Of a stretch of DNA of 12,426 bases, positions 6,513 through 12,426 are shown one piece after another. The notes beneath the pieces were generated by a model. It did no database searches. It saw only the letters and a list, made by a program, of their open reading frames with translations, and was not told the origin of the DNA. A program made the position numbers and the translations under genes. Origin of the DNA: UBA8522 sp049287565 (lineage in GTDB: Bacteria; Acidobacteriota; Aminicenantia; Aminicenantales; UBA8522); the NCBI GenBank assembly GCA_049287565.1, contig JBAQGA010000236.1:1-12426 (forward strand). Direction: 5' to 3'. Every line of letters starts with the position of its first letter. Position 1 is the stretch's first letter.

Positions 6513-6536
6513 GGTGAACAAAATGGTGAACAGATT
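6513..6536 (+). promoter_or_regulatory. Candidate LexA operator: 12-bp tandem direct repeat
   Basis: Two consecutive 12-bp units, 6513-6524 and 6525-6536, both start with GGTGAACA and agree at 10 of 12 positions. Read on the other strand this is GTTC-N8-GTTC, a direct-repeat layout reminiscent of the alphaproteobacterial LexA box GTTC-N7-GTTC. It covers the predicted transcription start, the end of the Shine-Dalgarno AAGGTG (6511-6516) and the first codons of lexA. That is an ideal place for autorepression (inference). Confidence 0.55.
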
Positions 6537-7140
6537 GCACAAAGAGTTGACCCAGCGCCAGAGAAGGACCCTCCAGGTCATCGAGGCCTTTGTCCTCGAG
6601 CACGGCTTTCCCCCGACCATCCGTGAGCTCGGGAAACGGCTGGGCCTGGCCAACCCCTCGGCTGTCTTCAAGCACGTCCTCAGCCTGGAAAGGAAGGGCT
6701 ACCTCCGCCGCGAGGGAGGGGAGCTGCGCCTCGCCGGGGGTCCGACGCCGCTCGACAGCCGGGTCAGGGTGCCCCTCGTCGGCGTCGCCCCCGCAGGCCG
6801 GGCCCAAGAGGTCTTCGACTCTCTCGGTGAGAGCGTAGACGTGCCCGAGTGGCTGGTCGGCCGCCGCCGCGAGAACATCTTCTGTGTCCGCGTCGCCGGG
6901 AAGAGCATGGTGGACGCCTACATCGACGACGGCGACCGGGTGCTCCTGGAGAGGACCAACACGGCCAACTCGGGCGAGATGGTCGTGGCCCGCCTGGACG
7001 ACGGCTCGGTGACGTTGAAAAGGCTCCGCCGGGAGAACGGCCGGATTCTCCTCGTCCCCGAGAACCCGGAGTTTGCGCCGATCGAGGTCAATGAACTCCG
7101 GGTCGTCGGCAGGGTCGTCGGCCTGCTGCGGAAGTACTGA
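6523..7140 (+). CDS. lexA: LexA SOS repressor (S24 autoprotease)
   Basis: A 205-residue LexA from ATG 6523, which has AAGGTG 6 bp upstream; a TTG 45 bp further upstream is the promoter -35 box. The N-terminal winged helix-turn-helix (about 5-65) includes LTQRQRRTLQVIEAF, PPTIRELGKRLGLANPSAVFKHV and RKGYLRR. The C-terminal S24 domain shows the autocleavage site Ala91-Gly92 (VAPAG), the nucleophile Ser128 (GKSMVDA) and the general base Lys166 (VTLKRL). Their spacing is close to E. coli LexA (A84-G85, S119, K156). LexA dimers repress SOS genes until RecA filaments trigger self-cleavage. Here it heads a cassette with dinB and dnaE2, which are co-directional, so it likely represses all three. Its own promoter carries a direct-repeat operator candidate. 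A weak terminator-like hairpin lies shortly after the stop. Confidence 0.92.
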   Translation: MVNRLHKELTQRQRRTLQVIEAFVLEHGFPPTIRELGKRLGLANPSAVFKHVLSLERKGYLRREGGELRLAGGPTPLDSRVRVPLVGVAPAGRAQEVFDSLGESVDVPEWLVGRRRENIFCVRVAGKSMVDAYIDDGDRVLLERTNTANSGEMVVARLDDGSVTLKRLRRENGRILLVPENPEFAPIEVNELRVVGRVVGLLRKY

Positions 7141-7160
7141 GGGAGGTTCCTCTATGTACG

Positions 7161-7184
7161 GCTCTGATTGCCGGAGGGCTTTTT
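7161..7184 (+). terminator. Weak candidate intrinsic terminator after lexA
   Basis: GCTCT (7161-7165) can pair with AGGGC (7175-7179) including one G-U pair, or GCC with GGC (7170-7179), directly followed by five T (7180-7184). The stem is short, so termination would be partial at best. It could tune the ratio of lexA to the downstream polymerase genes. Confidence 0.25.
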
Positions 7185-7211
7185 GTCATCGCGGATGCAG
7201 TACGACAGTAG

Positions 7212-7315
7212 GTCATGGCGAGGGATCTCATCAAGCGGAAACTGGAATGGGACCGCCACGCTTCGCTCGCGGCGACTGCGTCGGATTGCTTCGTCACAAG
7301 GTTTCTCGCAATGAC
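7212..7315. repeat. REP/MITE-like palindromic element between lexA and dinB
   Basis: The ends are GTCATGGCGAG (7212-7222) and CTCGCAATGAC (7305-7315), inverted repeats matching at 10 of 11 positions. The interior contains CACGCTTCGCTCGCGGCGACTG and GGATTGCTTCGTCAC modules, split over 7258-7297. The terms GTCATTGCGAG, CTTCGCTCGC and GGATTGCTTCGTC are typical of a small non-coding palindromic repeat found dispersed in many bacterial genomes. No transposase is present. It fills most of the 229-bp gap between lexA and dinB; I see no gene in that gap. Confidence 0.6.
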
Positions 7316-7369
7316 AATTGGACGGAGAAGGGAAGGCCTGAAGAGTGATCGAATGAAAGCGAGACCGGG

Positions 7370-8593
7370 ATGAGACGCCGCTCGATCGTTCACATCGACA
7401 TCGACGCCTTTTTCGCGGCCGTCGAGGAACTGCTCAACCCCGCCCTCAAGGGGAAGCCGGTCATCGTCGGCGGCTTGCCCCACGAGCGGGGCGTGGCTTC
7501 GACCTGCAACTACGAGGCCCGCCGCTACGGCGTCCACTCCGGCATGCCCCTGCGCAAGGCCTACCAGCTCTGCCCGAAGGGCCTCTTCATCCGCGGCAAC
7601 TACCAGGTCTACCAGGCCTTCTCCGAGAAGTTTTTCCGCATCCTCTCCGAGTACACGCCGGATGTCGAGGAGGCCTCGCTCGACGAGGCCTACCTCGATT
7701 TCACCCGTTGCCGGCATCTTTATTCGTCCTTCTCCGACACCGCCCGGCGGATGAAGGCGCGCATCGAAAAGGAGACGGGGCTCAAGGTCTCAGTCGGTAT
7801 GGCGCCCAACAAGATCCTGGCCAAGTTGGCCACCAAGAAGGCCAAGCCCGCCGGGTTCTTCGAGGTCGAGGAGGGCCGGGATGAGGAGTTCCTTCGCGGC
7901 CTCGGCATCGAGACTCTGCCCGGGGTCGGGCCCAAAGCCCAGGTCGTCCTCCGGATGCTCAACATCCACAAGATCGGCGACCTCTGGGGGATGCCGCGGC
8001 CGGCGTTGCGCTCCCTCTTCGGCCTCGAGGGCGAGGAGGTCTATCTCCAGTCACGGGGGGTCGACAGCCGGCCCGTCTTCACCCGCACCATCCCCAAGTC
8101 CGTCTCGCGCGAGACGACCTTCCTCGAGGACCTCTGGGACCGGCGGCTGCTCCTCGCTCATCTTGCCTACCTCTGCGACCGGCTGACCCTCGGCCTGCGG
8201 CAGGAGCATCTCTTCGCTCACGTCATCGAGGTCAAGACCCGCTACTCCGACTTCAAGACCGAGGTGCGGCGCCGCCTCCTGCTGACGCCCCTCCAAGAGA
8301 TGGGCGGAATCTATCGGGTGGCCGAGGACCTTTTCCTCGGCCTGTTCGCCTCGTCGCGGCTGGCCTTGAGGCTTGTCGGCGTCAAGGCCTCGGACCTGGT
8401 CAGGGCCAGGTCCCTTTCCCTCTTCGAGCCGTACTCGGACCGCGAAGAGCGGCTGGGTACGGCCATCGACCGGGTGCGGGAGAAGTACGGGTTCGGCTCG
8501 CTCCTGACGGTCCGGGAAAAGATGCTCGACACCATCTACGAGTTCGAGCAGAGGCGCGGTTTCGTCCTCAAGACGGCCTCGTTGACAAGGTAA
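7370..8593 (+). CDS. dinB: Y-family DNA polymerase IV (DinB type)
   Basis: A 407-residue translesion polymerase. The palm carboxylates are all present: Asp10 in HIDIDAFFAAVEE and Asp105-Glu106 in EASLDEAYLDF (E. coli Pol IV D8, D103, E104). Other landmarks are RGVASTCNYEARRYGVHSGMP (fingers), GLKVSVGMAPNKILAKLATKKAKP and the helix-hairpin-helix LPGVGPKAQVVLRMLNI (about 183-199). A little-finger domain fills about 240-345. SLSLF (348-352) resembles a beta-clamp-binding pentapeptide. Intact catalysis separates it from ImuB, the inactive Y-family protein usually found with DnaE2. It inserts nucleotides opposite lesions during the SOS response. It lies between lexA and dnaE2 on the same strand, with 229- and 156-bp gaps. 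The start has only a weak ribosome site, but an in-frame stop at 7346 leaves ATG 7370 as the sole option. Confidence 0.92.
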   Translation: MRRRSIVHIDIDAFFAAVEELLNPALKGKPVIVGGLPHERGVASTCNYEARRYGVHSGMPLRKAYQLCPKGLFIRGNYQVYQAFSEKFFRILSEYTPDVEEASLDEAYLDFTRCRHLYSSFSDTARRMKARIEKETGLKVSVGMAPNKILAKLATKKAKPAGFFEVEEGRDEEFLRGLGIETLPGVGPKAQVVLRMLNIHKIGDLWGMPRPALRSLFGLEGEEVYLQSRGVDSRPVFTRTIPKSVSRETTFLEDLWDRRLLLAHLAYLCDRLTLGLRQEHLFAHVIEVKTRYSDFKTEVRRRLLLTPLQEMGGIYRVAEDLFLGLFASSRLALRLVGVKASDLVRARSLSLFEPYSDREERLGTAIDRVREKYGFGSLLTVREKMLDTIYEFEQRRGFVLKTASLTR

Positions 8594-8630
8594 TCGTCAT
8601 GATGCGCGTGTCTCTTCTGAATAAGGAAAT

Positions 8631-8729
8631 CCCCCTCCTCCCAAACTTCTCCCCCCAGGGAGGCTGTGTCGCAATGACAAATCGCAATTACGACACAATC
8701 TCTGGCGGGGGAGGATAAAGGAGAGGGGG
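8631..8729. repeat. Large imperfect inverted repeat between dinB and dnaE2
   Basis: The left arm (8631-8675, pyrimidine-rich, ending in TGTGTCGCAAT) is the imperfect reverse complement of the right arm (8687-8729, starting ATTACGACACA and ending in a purine tract with GGGGG). The two arms of about 44 nt are separated by about 11 nt, so the transcript could fold into a long hairpin just before dnaE2. A one-arm relative lies at the left edge of the window (8-39), so this is a dispersed repeat rather than a gene-specific structure. The 150-bp gap holds no gene. Confidence 0.6.
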
Positions 8730-8749
8730 AAAGAGAATAGAGGTTGAGC

Positions 8750-11743
8750 ATGTTCGTTCCGCTCCGGATTCACTCCACATACAGCCGGGGGAAGGGGAGT
8801 CTCACGCTGGAGGAAGCGGCGGCGTGGGTGGCGCGGAAAAGGATAGGGGCGGCGGCCCTCGCCGACATCGAGAATATCTACGGCTGGGCGAAGTGGAAGA
8901 GGGCGGCGGAAGCGCGCGGGGTGCGGCCCCTTTTCGGCTGCGAACTCGAGGTCGGCGGCCGGCAGTTTGTCTTCCTCGTCAAAAACCGGGAGGGCTATTG
9001 GAACCTGATGGAGATCTTCAACCAGAAGGGGAGGCGACCGAAAGAAGCAGGAGAGACGAAAGCAAGGACTCAGGCTGGGAATGAAGTTGGAGGATCGACG
9101 CCGGGAGGGGAGAAAGAAACAGGGGGAAAAGCGGTTCGGTTGGCGACCGAAGGCCTCGTCACCGTATATATTCCCAAGGCTGAAGACATCGATTTGCCGG
9201 CAGAGTTCAATCTGACCGCAAGAAATCGGTCCGGCGAGAAGGCCGCCGGTTTTCAGGACCATTCAGGCAACGGGACGGGCGTTGATATCGATTCATTCGG
9301 CCGTGGCGATTTTTACTTGGGCTGTGACTTTGCGAATTTTCAGAAGACGGTCGAGTGGGCCCGCGCCTATAACCTCCCCCTCGTCTGGGCCAACCCGCTG
9401 AAGTTCATCCGCAGCCCGGAGCGCCTCATCCTCCTCCACGCCATCACCAAGAAAGTCCCCTATCCGCCGGAGAAGGACAGACTGGCGGAAAGGACAACGC
9501 TCTTCGGTCCGGACCAGGAAACACTCGCTCTCCGCAAGCTCGGCTCCGCCGCCAGGGAGCCGTTCGAGCGGACGTTTGAGGTCGCCGAGAAGTGCCGCTT
9601 CGCCTTCGAGGAGATCGTGCCGCCGCTGCCTCCGGACCTTTTTTCCACGAGCCTGCGCGAGCTCGTCATGGAGCGGCTTCGCGGCGCCAAGAACCTAAGC
9701 TGGCGGGAACGCCAGCGGGCCCGTCGCGAGCTCGAGGTCATCGAAAAGTCCGGGTTCGCGCCCTACTTCCTCATCGTCCACGACGTCGTCGAGTTCGCCC
9801 GCCGCCACCGCATCCTCTACAACCTCAAGGGCTCGGGAGCCTCCTCCTACCTGGCCTACCTCCTCGGCATCTCCCACGTCAGCCCGGTCGAGTTCGACCT
9901 CTATTTCGAGCGCTTCCTCAACGCCGGCCGGAACGACCCGCCGGACATCGACCTCGATTTCGACTCGCGCCGCCGCGACGAGGTCCTTAACTACGTCCTG
10001 GAGAAATACGGCCAGGGAGAAAAAATCGGCGGGGCCTTCGTCTGCAGCCTGAAAAACTACCGCGCCCGCTCTGCCCTCTATGAGACGGCCAGGGCCTTCG
10101 GCATTCCGCCGGAGGAGGCGCGGTCGCTGACGAGGAGAATTCCGTATTTCGCCGAGCCCGATTTCCTGCGGCGGGATAAGCCGGCCGCCGGCCACCTCGA
10201 GGTCTGGAAGATGGCTTCGGAACTCGGCGGCGTCTACGCCGAGATCTCGCTCCACGTCGGAGGCGTCATCCTCACGCCCGCGCCGGCGGCCCGCTTCCTC
10301 ACGCTCGAGGAGTCGGCCAAGGGGCTGGTCATGAGCCATTTCGACCGGGACGCGGTCGAGGACCTCAAGCTCATCAAGCTCGACCTTCTTTCGGTCCGCG
10401 GGCTGGCGGCCATCTCCGAGACGAGAGAGAGGCTCGGCCTCCGGGGCATCCCGCCCGATGATGCCAAGACCTACAAGCTCCTCCAGACGGCCCAGACCAT
10501 CGGCTGCTTCCAGGTGGAGAGCCCGGCCATGATGAACCTCCTCCGGCGGATGAAGCCGGAAACGATCTACGACCTGACCCAGGCCCTGGCCCTCATCCGG
10601 CCCGGCCCGACCGAGAGCGGGATGAAAGAGGCCCTGCTCCGGGCGCGGGAGAAGAGGCAGTCCTTCCGCGAGCCTCTCCTCGAGAAAATCCTTCCGGAGA
10701 CCGGAGGGCTTCTCCTTTACGAGGAACAGGTCATGCAGATGGCCGAGCGGGTGGCCGGGATGCCGCCCGAGGAGGGCGACTTTCTTCGGCGGGTGCTCAA
10801 GAAAAGGAACGGCGCGCGCGCGGCGCTCAAAGAGAGGTTCTTCCGTGAAGCGCGGGAGCGGGGCTACACGTCCGCCGAGGTCGAGAAGCTCTGGGGGACC
10901 ATGGAGAAATTCTCCTCCTACTCTTTCAACAAAGCCCACAGCGCTTCCTATGCGGCCATGGCCTACCAGGCGGTCTATCTCAAGGCCCATCACACCGTGC
11001 CGTATCTCGCGGCGGTGCTCAACGCCGGCGGCGGCTACTATCCGCTGACCGAGTACATCGAGGAGGCCAAGCGCCGCGGCATCGGGTTCCTGGGGCCCGA
11101 CATCAACCGGAGCGGCCATCTCTTCGAGGTCGAAGGATCGAACATCCGCGTCGGCCTGACCTCGATCAAGGGGCTGGCGGTGAAGACGATCGAGAAGATT
11201 CTCGGAGAGCGCAAGGACGCCGAGTTCGCCTCGGTCGAGGATTTCCTGGCCCGCGTCCACCTCGGAAGAGCGGAGCTCCTGTCCCTCATCAAGGCCGGGG
11301 TGTTCGATTCCCTGGAGCCGCGGCGGACGCGGCAGGTTTTGCGCTATTTCCAGGGGATCGAGGACATGGAGGAGGTCGCCGACATGAATCCGCTCGAGAA
11401 GGCCAAGATGCTCGTCGACTCCCTCGGCTTCAGCCCGGGGCCCGATTGCCTCGAGCTTTTCGAGGGGAAGAGGCCGGAGTTCCGGGTCAAAGATTTAGGA
11501 AACTACGCCGGCCAGCAGGTGGAGCTCGTGGTGCGGGTGGTCGACGCTCGCCTCAAGGACACGAGGAACGGCAGTAAGTATTTTTATCTATTCGAGGACG
11601 AGACCGGCCTCCTCGAGGGGGTGGGGGAGAAGCGTTGTTTGAGCTTCGGACAGCCGCCCGTCTGCTGCCTCCGGGGCGAGGTTCGCCGCGACGGCGCCGG
11701 CCTGGTCAAAATCCACAACTGCTCTTTCCTAAAAACGTTCTAG
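8750..11743 (+). CDS. dnaE2: Error-prone DNA polymerase III alpha subunit (DnaE2-type)
   Basis: A 997-residue C-family polymerase from ATG 8750 (AGAGGT 5 bp upstream; an in-frame TTG at 8744 is less likely). The palm catalytic aspartates are intact: D401 and D403 in PPDIDLDF and D545 in IKLDLL. Also conserved are YLLGISHVSPVEFDLYFERFLNAGR, TIGCFQVESPAMM, ALIRPGP and SYSFNKAHSASYAAMAYQ, and the C-terminus has an OB-fold (about 915-985). The N-terminal PHP domain is degenerate: RIHSTYS replaces HxHxxYS, ADIENIYG replaces TDHgnlyG, and WANPLKF replaces the ATNDvHY-type segment, so PHP metal-dependent proofreading is not expected. Residues about 95-132 are a hydrophilic low-complexity insertion. 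It is shorter than replicative DnaE (about 1160) and lacks a long tau-binding tail. Context with lexA and dinB marks it as the SOS mutagenesis polymerase, not the replicase. Confidence 0.9.
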   Translation: MFVPLRIHSTYSRGKGSLTLEEAAAWVARKRIGAAALADIENIYGWAKWKRAAEARGVRPLFGCELEVGGRQFVFLVKNREGYWNLMEIFNQKGRRPKEAGETKARTQAGNEVGGSTPGGEKETGGKAVRLATEGLVTVYIPKAEDIDLPAEFNLTARNRSGEKAAGFQDHSGNGTGVDIDSFGRGDFYLGCDFANFQKTVEWARAYNLPLVWANPLKFIRSPERLILLHAITKKVPYPPEKDRLAERTTLFGPDQETLALRKLGSAAREPFERTFEVAEKCRFAFEEIVPPLPPDLFSTSLRELVMERLRGAKNLSWRERQRARRELEVIEKSGFAPYFLIVHDVVEFARRHRILYNLKGSGASSYLAYLLGISHVSPVEFDLYFERFLNAGRNDPPDIDLDFDSRRRDEVLNYVLEKYGQGEKIGGAFVCSLKNYRARSALYETARAFGIPPEEARSLTRRIPYFAEPDFLRRDKPAAGHLEVWKMASELGGVYAEISLHVGGVILTPAPAARFLTLEESAKGLVMSHFDRDAVEDLKLIKLDLLSVRGLAAISETRERLGLRGIPPDDAKTYKLLQTAQTIGCFQVESPAMMNLLRRMKPETIYDLTQALALIRPGPTESGMKEALLRAREKRQSFREPLLEKILPETGGLLLYEEQVMQMAERVAGMPPEEGDFLRRVLKKRNGARAALKERFFREARERGYTSAEVEKLWGTMEKFSSYSFNKAHSASYAAMAYQAVYLKAHHTVPYLAAVLNAGGGYYPLTEYIEEAKRRGIGFLGPDINRSGHLFEVEGSNIRVGLTSIKGLAVKTIEKILGERKDAEFASVEDFLARVHLGRAELLSLIKAGVFDSLEPRRTRQVLRYFQGIEDMEEVADMNPLEKAKMLVDSLGFSPGPDCLELFEGKRPEFRVKDLGNYAGQQVELVVRVVDARLKDTRNGSKYFYLFEDETGLLEGVGEKRCLSFGQPPVCCLRGEVRRDGAGLVKIHNCSFLKTF
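11690..11743 (+). repeat. First copy of duplicated dnaE2 3' tail
   Basis: The last 54 bases of dnaE2, encoding DGAGLVKIHNCSFLKTF and the stop. A related 54-bp sequence, 38 of 54 bases identical with no gaps, lies at 12021-12074. This copy is part of the functional gene. Confidence 0.7.
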
Positions 11744-11793
11744 GAGGGCTGATTTTGGCACGAAATGTGCGGCTAAATTGACGGAGAACGACG

Positions 11794-12018
11794 ATGGACG
11801 ATTATCGATTTTCAGTGGTGATCGGCAAGAACGGCAACGGCTGGCTGGCGGTCTGCCCTGAGTTTGGAGATTGCGAGGCCCACGGCGAAAGCTACGAAGA
11901 GGCCTTGGCGAATATTCGGGAAGCAATCCAGGTCAGGATCGAGGACAGCCTCGGCGACAACGAGGACATTCCCCAGGCAGAAACCGTCAACTTCACCACG
12001 CTCCGGCTCAGCCTGTAA
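11794..12018 (+). CDS. HicB-like (UPF0150) antitoxin-family protein, orphan
   Basis: A 74-residue protein with the HicB/UPF0150 fold: YRFSVVIGKNGNGWLAVCPEFGDCEAHGESYEEALANIREAIQVRIED shows the family pattern of a beta strand ending in a C-P-x-F/L-x-D/G-C motif, then G-x-S-x-x-E-A-L-x-N-x-x-E-A. It is the partial RNase H-like fold only; the C-terminal DNA-binding part of longer HicB proteins is missing. HicB normally neutralises the HicA mRNA interferase, but no HicA-like frame (about 60 residues with a dsRBD fold) is visible on either side, so this is an orphan. Start ATG 11794 has GGAG 7 bp upstream. It is inserted between the dnaE2 stop (50-bp gap) and a second, diverged dnaE2 tail beginning 3 bp after its own stop. 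Its role is unknown. Confidence 0.78.
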   Translation: MDDYRFSVVIGKNGNGWLAVCPEFGDCEAHGESYEEALANIREAIQVRIEDSLGDNEDIPQAETVNFTTLRLSL

Positions 12019-12020
12019 GT

Positions 12021-12074
12021 GACGGCGCTGGCACGGTCAAGGTCCACAACCGCACGTTTTTAAGGCAGTTCTGA
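12021..12074 (+). pseudogene. Diverged duplicate of the dnaE2 C-terminal tail
   Basis: The frame starting 3 bp after the hicB-like stop reads DGAGTVKVHNRTFLRQF and a stop. It aligns without gaps to the end of DnaE2 (DGAGLVKIHNCSFLKTF): 11 of 17 residues are identical and most differences are conservative. At DNA level 38 of 54 bases match, including the third-position substitutions typical of a sequence that evolved as coding DNA. The homology stops abruptly at the hicB-like gene on the left. There is no start codon of its own. It is best read as the left-over 3' end of another dnaE2-type gene. Confidence 0.7.
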
Positions 12075-12120
12075 TCAGTCCATAGTTGACTATTTTCTTG
12101 CCAATCCCAACTGCTTTTTT

Positions 12121-12426
12121 ATGGGTGAACAAAGCGTATCCCTGATTTCCTGTCTTCTCTTTTCAAAGCTCGACCTGATTCTCCTTCTTCAGCAGGAGGG
12201 CGGCACCCACGCAGACGAATCAGAGACTTCAATGATGCTCTACATCGCTCCCGAGACCGTGGATATGAGCAAAGCGGTCAAAGACTACGACCGCAGACCC
12301 GGACGGAAAGGGCTGACCCGAAATCCCCAGGGACTAGGAACCTATAGCCCCACCGGCATCTGGGGCGACGCGACGCTGGCCACGAGGAAGAAGGGCCGGG
12401 TCATCGTCGAGGCAACGGTCAAGGCC
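12121..12426 (+). pseudogene. 5'-truncated creatininase-family amidohydrolase fragment, running off the window
   Basis: An open frame from ATG 12121 stays open to the right edge (102 codons). From about 12199 it reads GGTHADESETSMML, APETVDMSKAVKDYD, GTYSPTGIWGDATLA and GRVIVEATV. This matches the C-terminal third of creatininase (creatinine amidohydrolase) family proteins, metal-dependent amidases. The N-terminal two thirds, with the metal-binding ExH and NGHGGN motifs (about 130 residues), are absent. Only 125 bp separate the recognisable part from the dnaE2 tail duplicate, and the first 26 codons do not resemble the family. The gene is therefore truncated, with most metal ligands lost, and is unlikely to be functional unless the fragment was recruited. 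Its stop lies beyond the window. Confidence 0.65.

Noticed and set aside
6478..6522. Upstream TTG start for lexA adding 15 residues
   Set aside because: The TTG is part of the TTGACA -35 box; ATG 6523 has a proper Shine-Dalgarno and gives a normal LexA N-terminus.
8597..9262. 221-codon minus-strand open frame covering the dinB-dnaE2 gap
   Set aside because: It consists of the repeat element and antisense dnaE2, with low-complexity Pro/Ser/Leu/Arg content; no family is recognised.
9695..11260. 521-codon open frame on the minus strand inside dnaE2
   Set aside because: It lies antisense to a clearly conserved polymerase. Its composition (Leu/Gly/Glu/Arg-rich, no recognisable domain) is what GC-rich coding DNA gives on the opposite strand.
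11758..11770. GCAC-GAAAT-GTGC hairpin after dnaE2 as a terminator
   Set aside because: A 4-bp stem with no following T-run is too weak to call.
12124..12131. GGTGAACA near the creatininase fragment as a LexA box
   Set aside because: Only one half-site, with no promoter-like context; chance occurrence is likely.
1..12426. CRISPR array, tRNA or rRNA genes, transposase or integrase genes
   Set aside because: No regularly spaced repeats, no cloverleaf-like conserved tRNA segments and no transposase-like frames were seen; the repeats present are isolated palindromes.

Overview
The window reads as chromosomal DNA of an uncultured or poorly studied Gram-negative-type bacterium. It carries a lipobox lipoprotein, a LexA-controlled SOS cassette, a cobalamin-type radical SAM enzyme and a DUF169 protein. 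This gene mix, with dispersed palindromic repeats, would fit Acidobacteriota/Aminicenantota or a deltaproteobacterial-type lineage. No phylogenetic marker (rRNA, ribosomal protein) is present, so that assignment is a weak inference. The genes from about 6.5 to 11.7 kb use visibly more G/C at third codon positions than those at 0.2-1.4 kb.

Layout. 1-198: repeat fragment, stem-loop and a promoter. 199-2146 (+): a compact three-gene operon of a SnoaL-like lipoprotein, an isoprenylcysteine-methyltransferase-like membrane protein and an SDR oxidoreductase. 2143-2868 (-): a DUF169 protein, convergent with the SDR and sharing its stop-codon bases. 2869-3031: a divergent control region with two 11-bp direct repeats. 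3032-5183 (+): a regulator with two MerR-type DNA-binding domains, followed 1 bp later by a B12-binding radical SAM protein. 5241-6038 (-): a second SDR. 6116-6433 (+): a PIN-domain (VapC-like) remnant lacking its N-terminus.

6478-11743 (+) is the best-defined system: lexA, a catalytically intact DinB/Pol IV-type Y-family polymerase and a DnaE2-type error-prone polymerase III alpha subunit. This is an SOS mutagenesis cassette in which dinB takes the position usually held by imuA-imuB. lexA has a good sigma70-like promoter and a 12-bp tandem direct repeat at the expected transcript start, a likely autoregulatory LexA operator. The two intergenic gaps inside the cassette each hold a palindromic repeat element.

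Downstream, a small HicB-like gene (11794-12018) sits between the end of dnaE2 and a second, diverged copy of the last 54 bp of dnaE2 (12021-12074). After that comes a 5'-truncated creatininase-family fragment running off the right edge. The right end is therefore a patchwork of recombination scars. The most noteworthy items are the tandem-MerR/B12-radical-SAM pair with its direct-repeat operators, the lexA-dinB-dnaE2 cassette with its candidate LexA box, and the duplicated dnaE2 tail.
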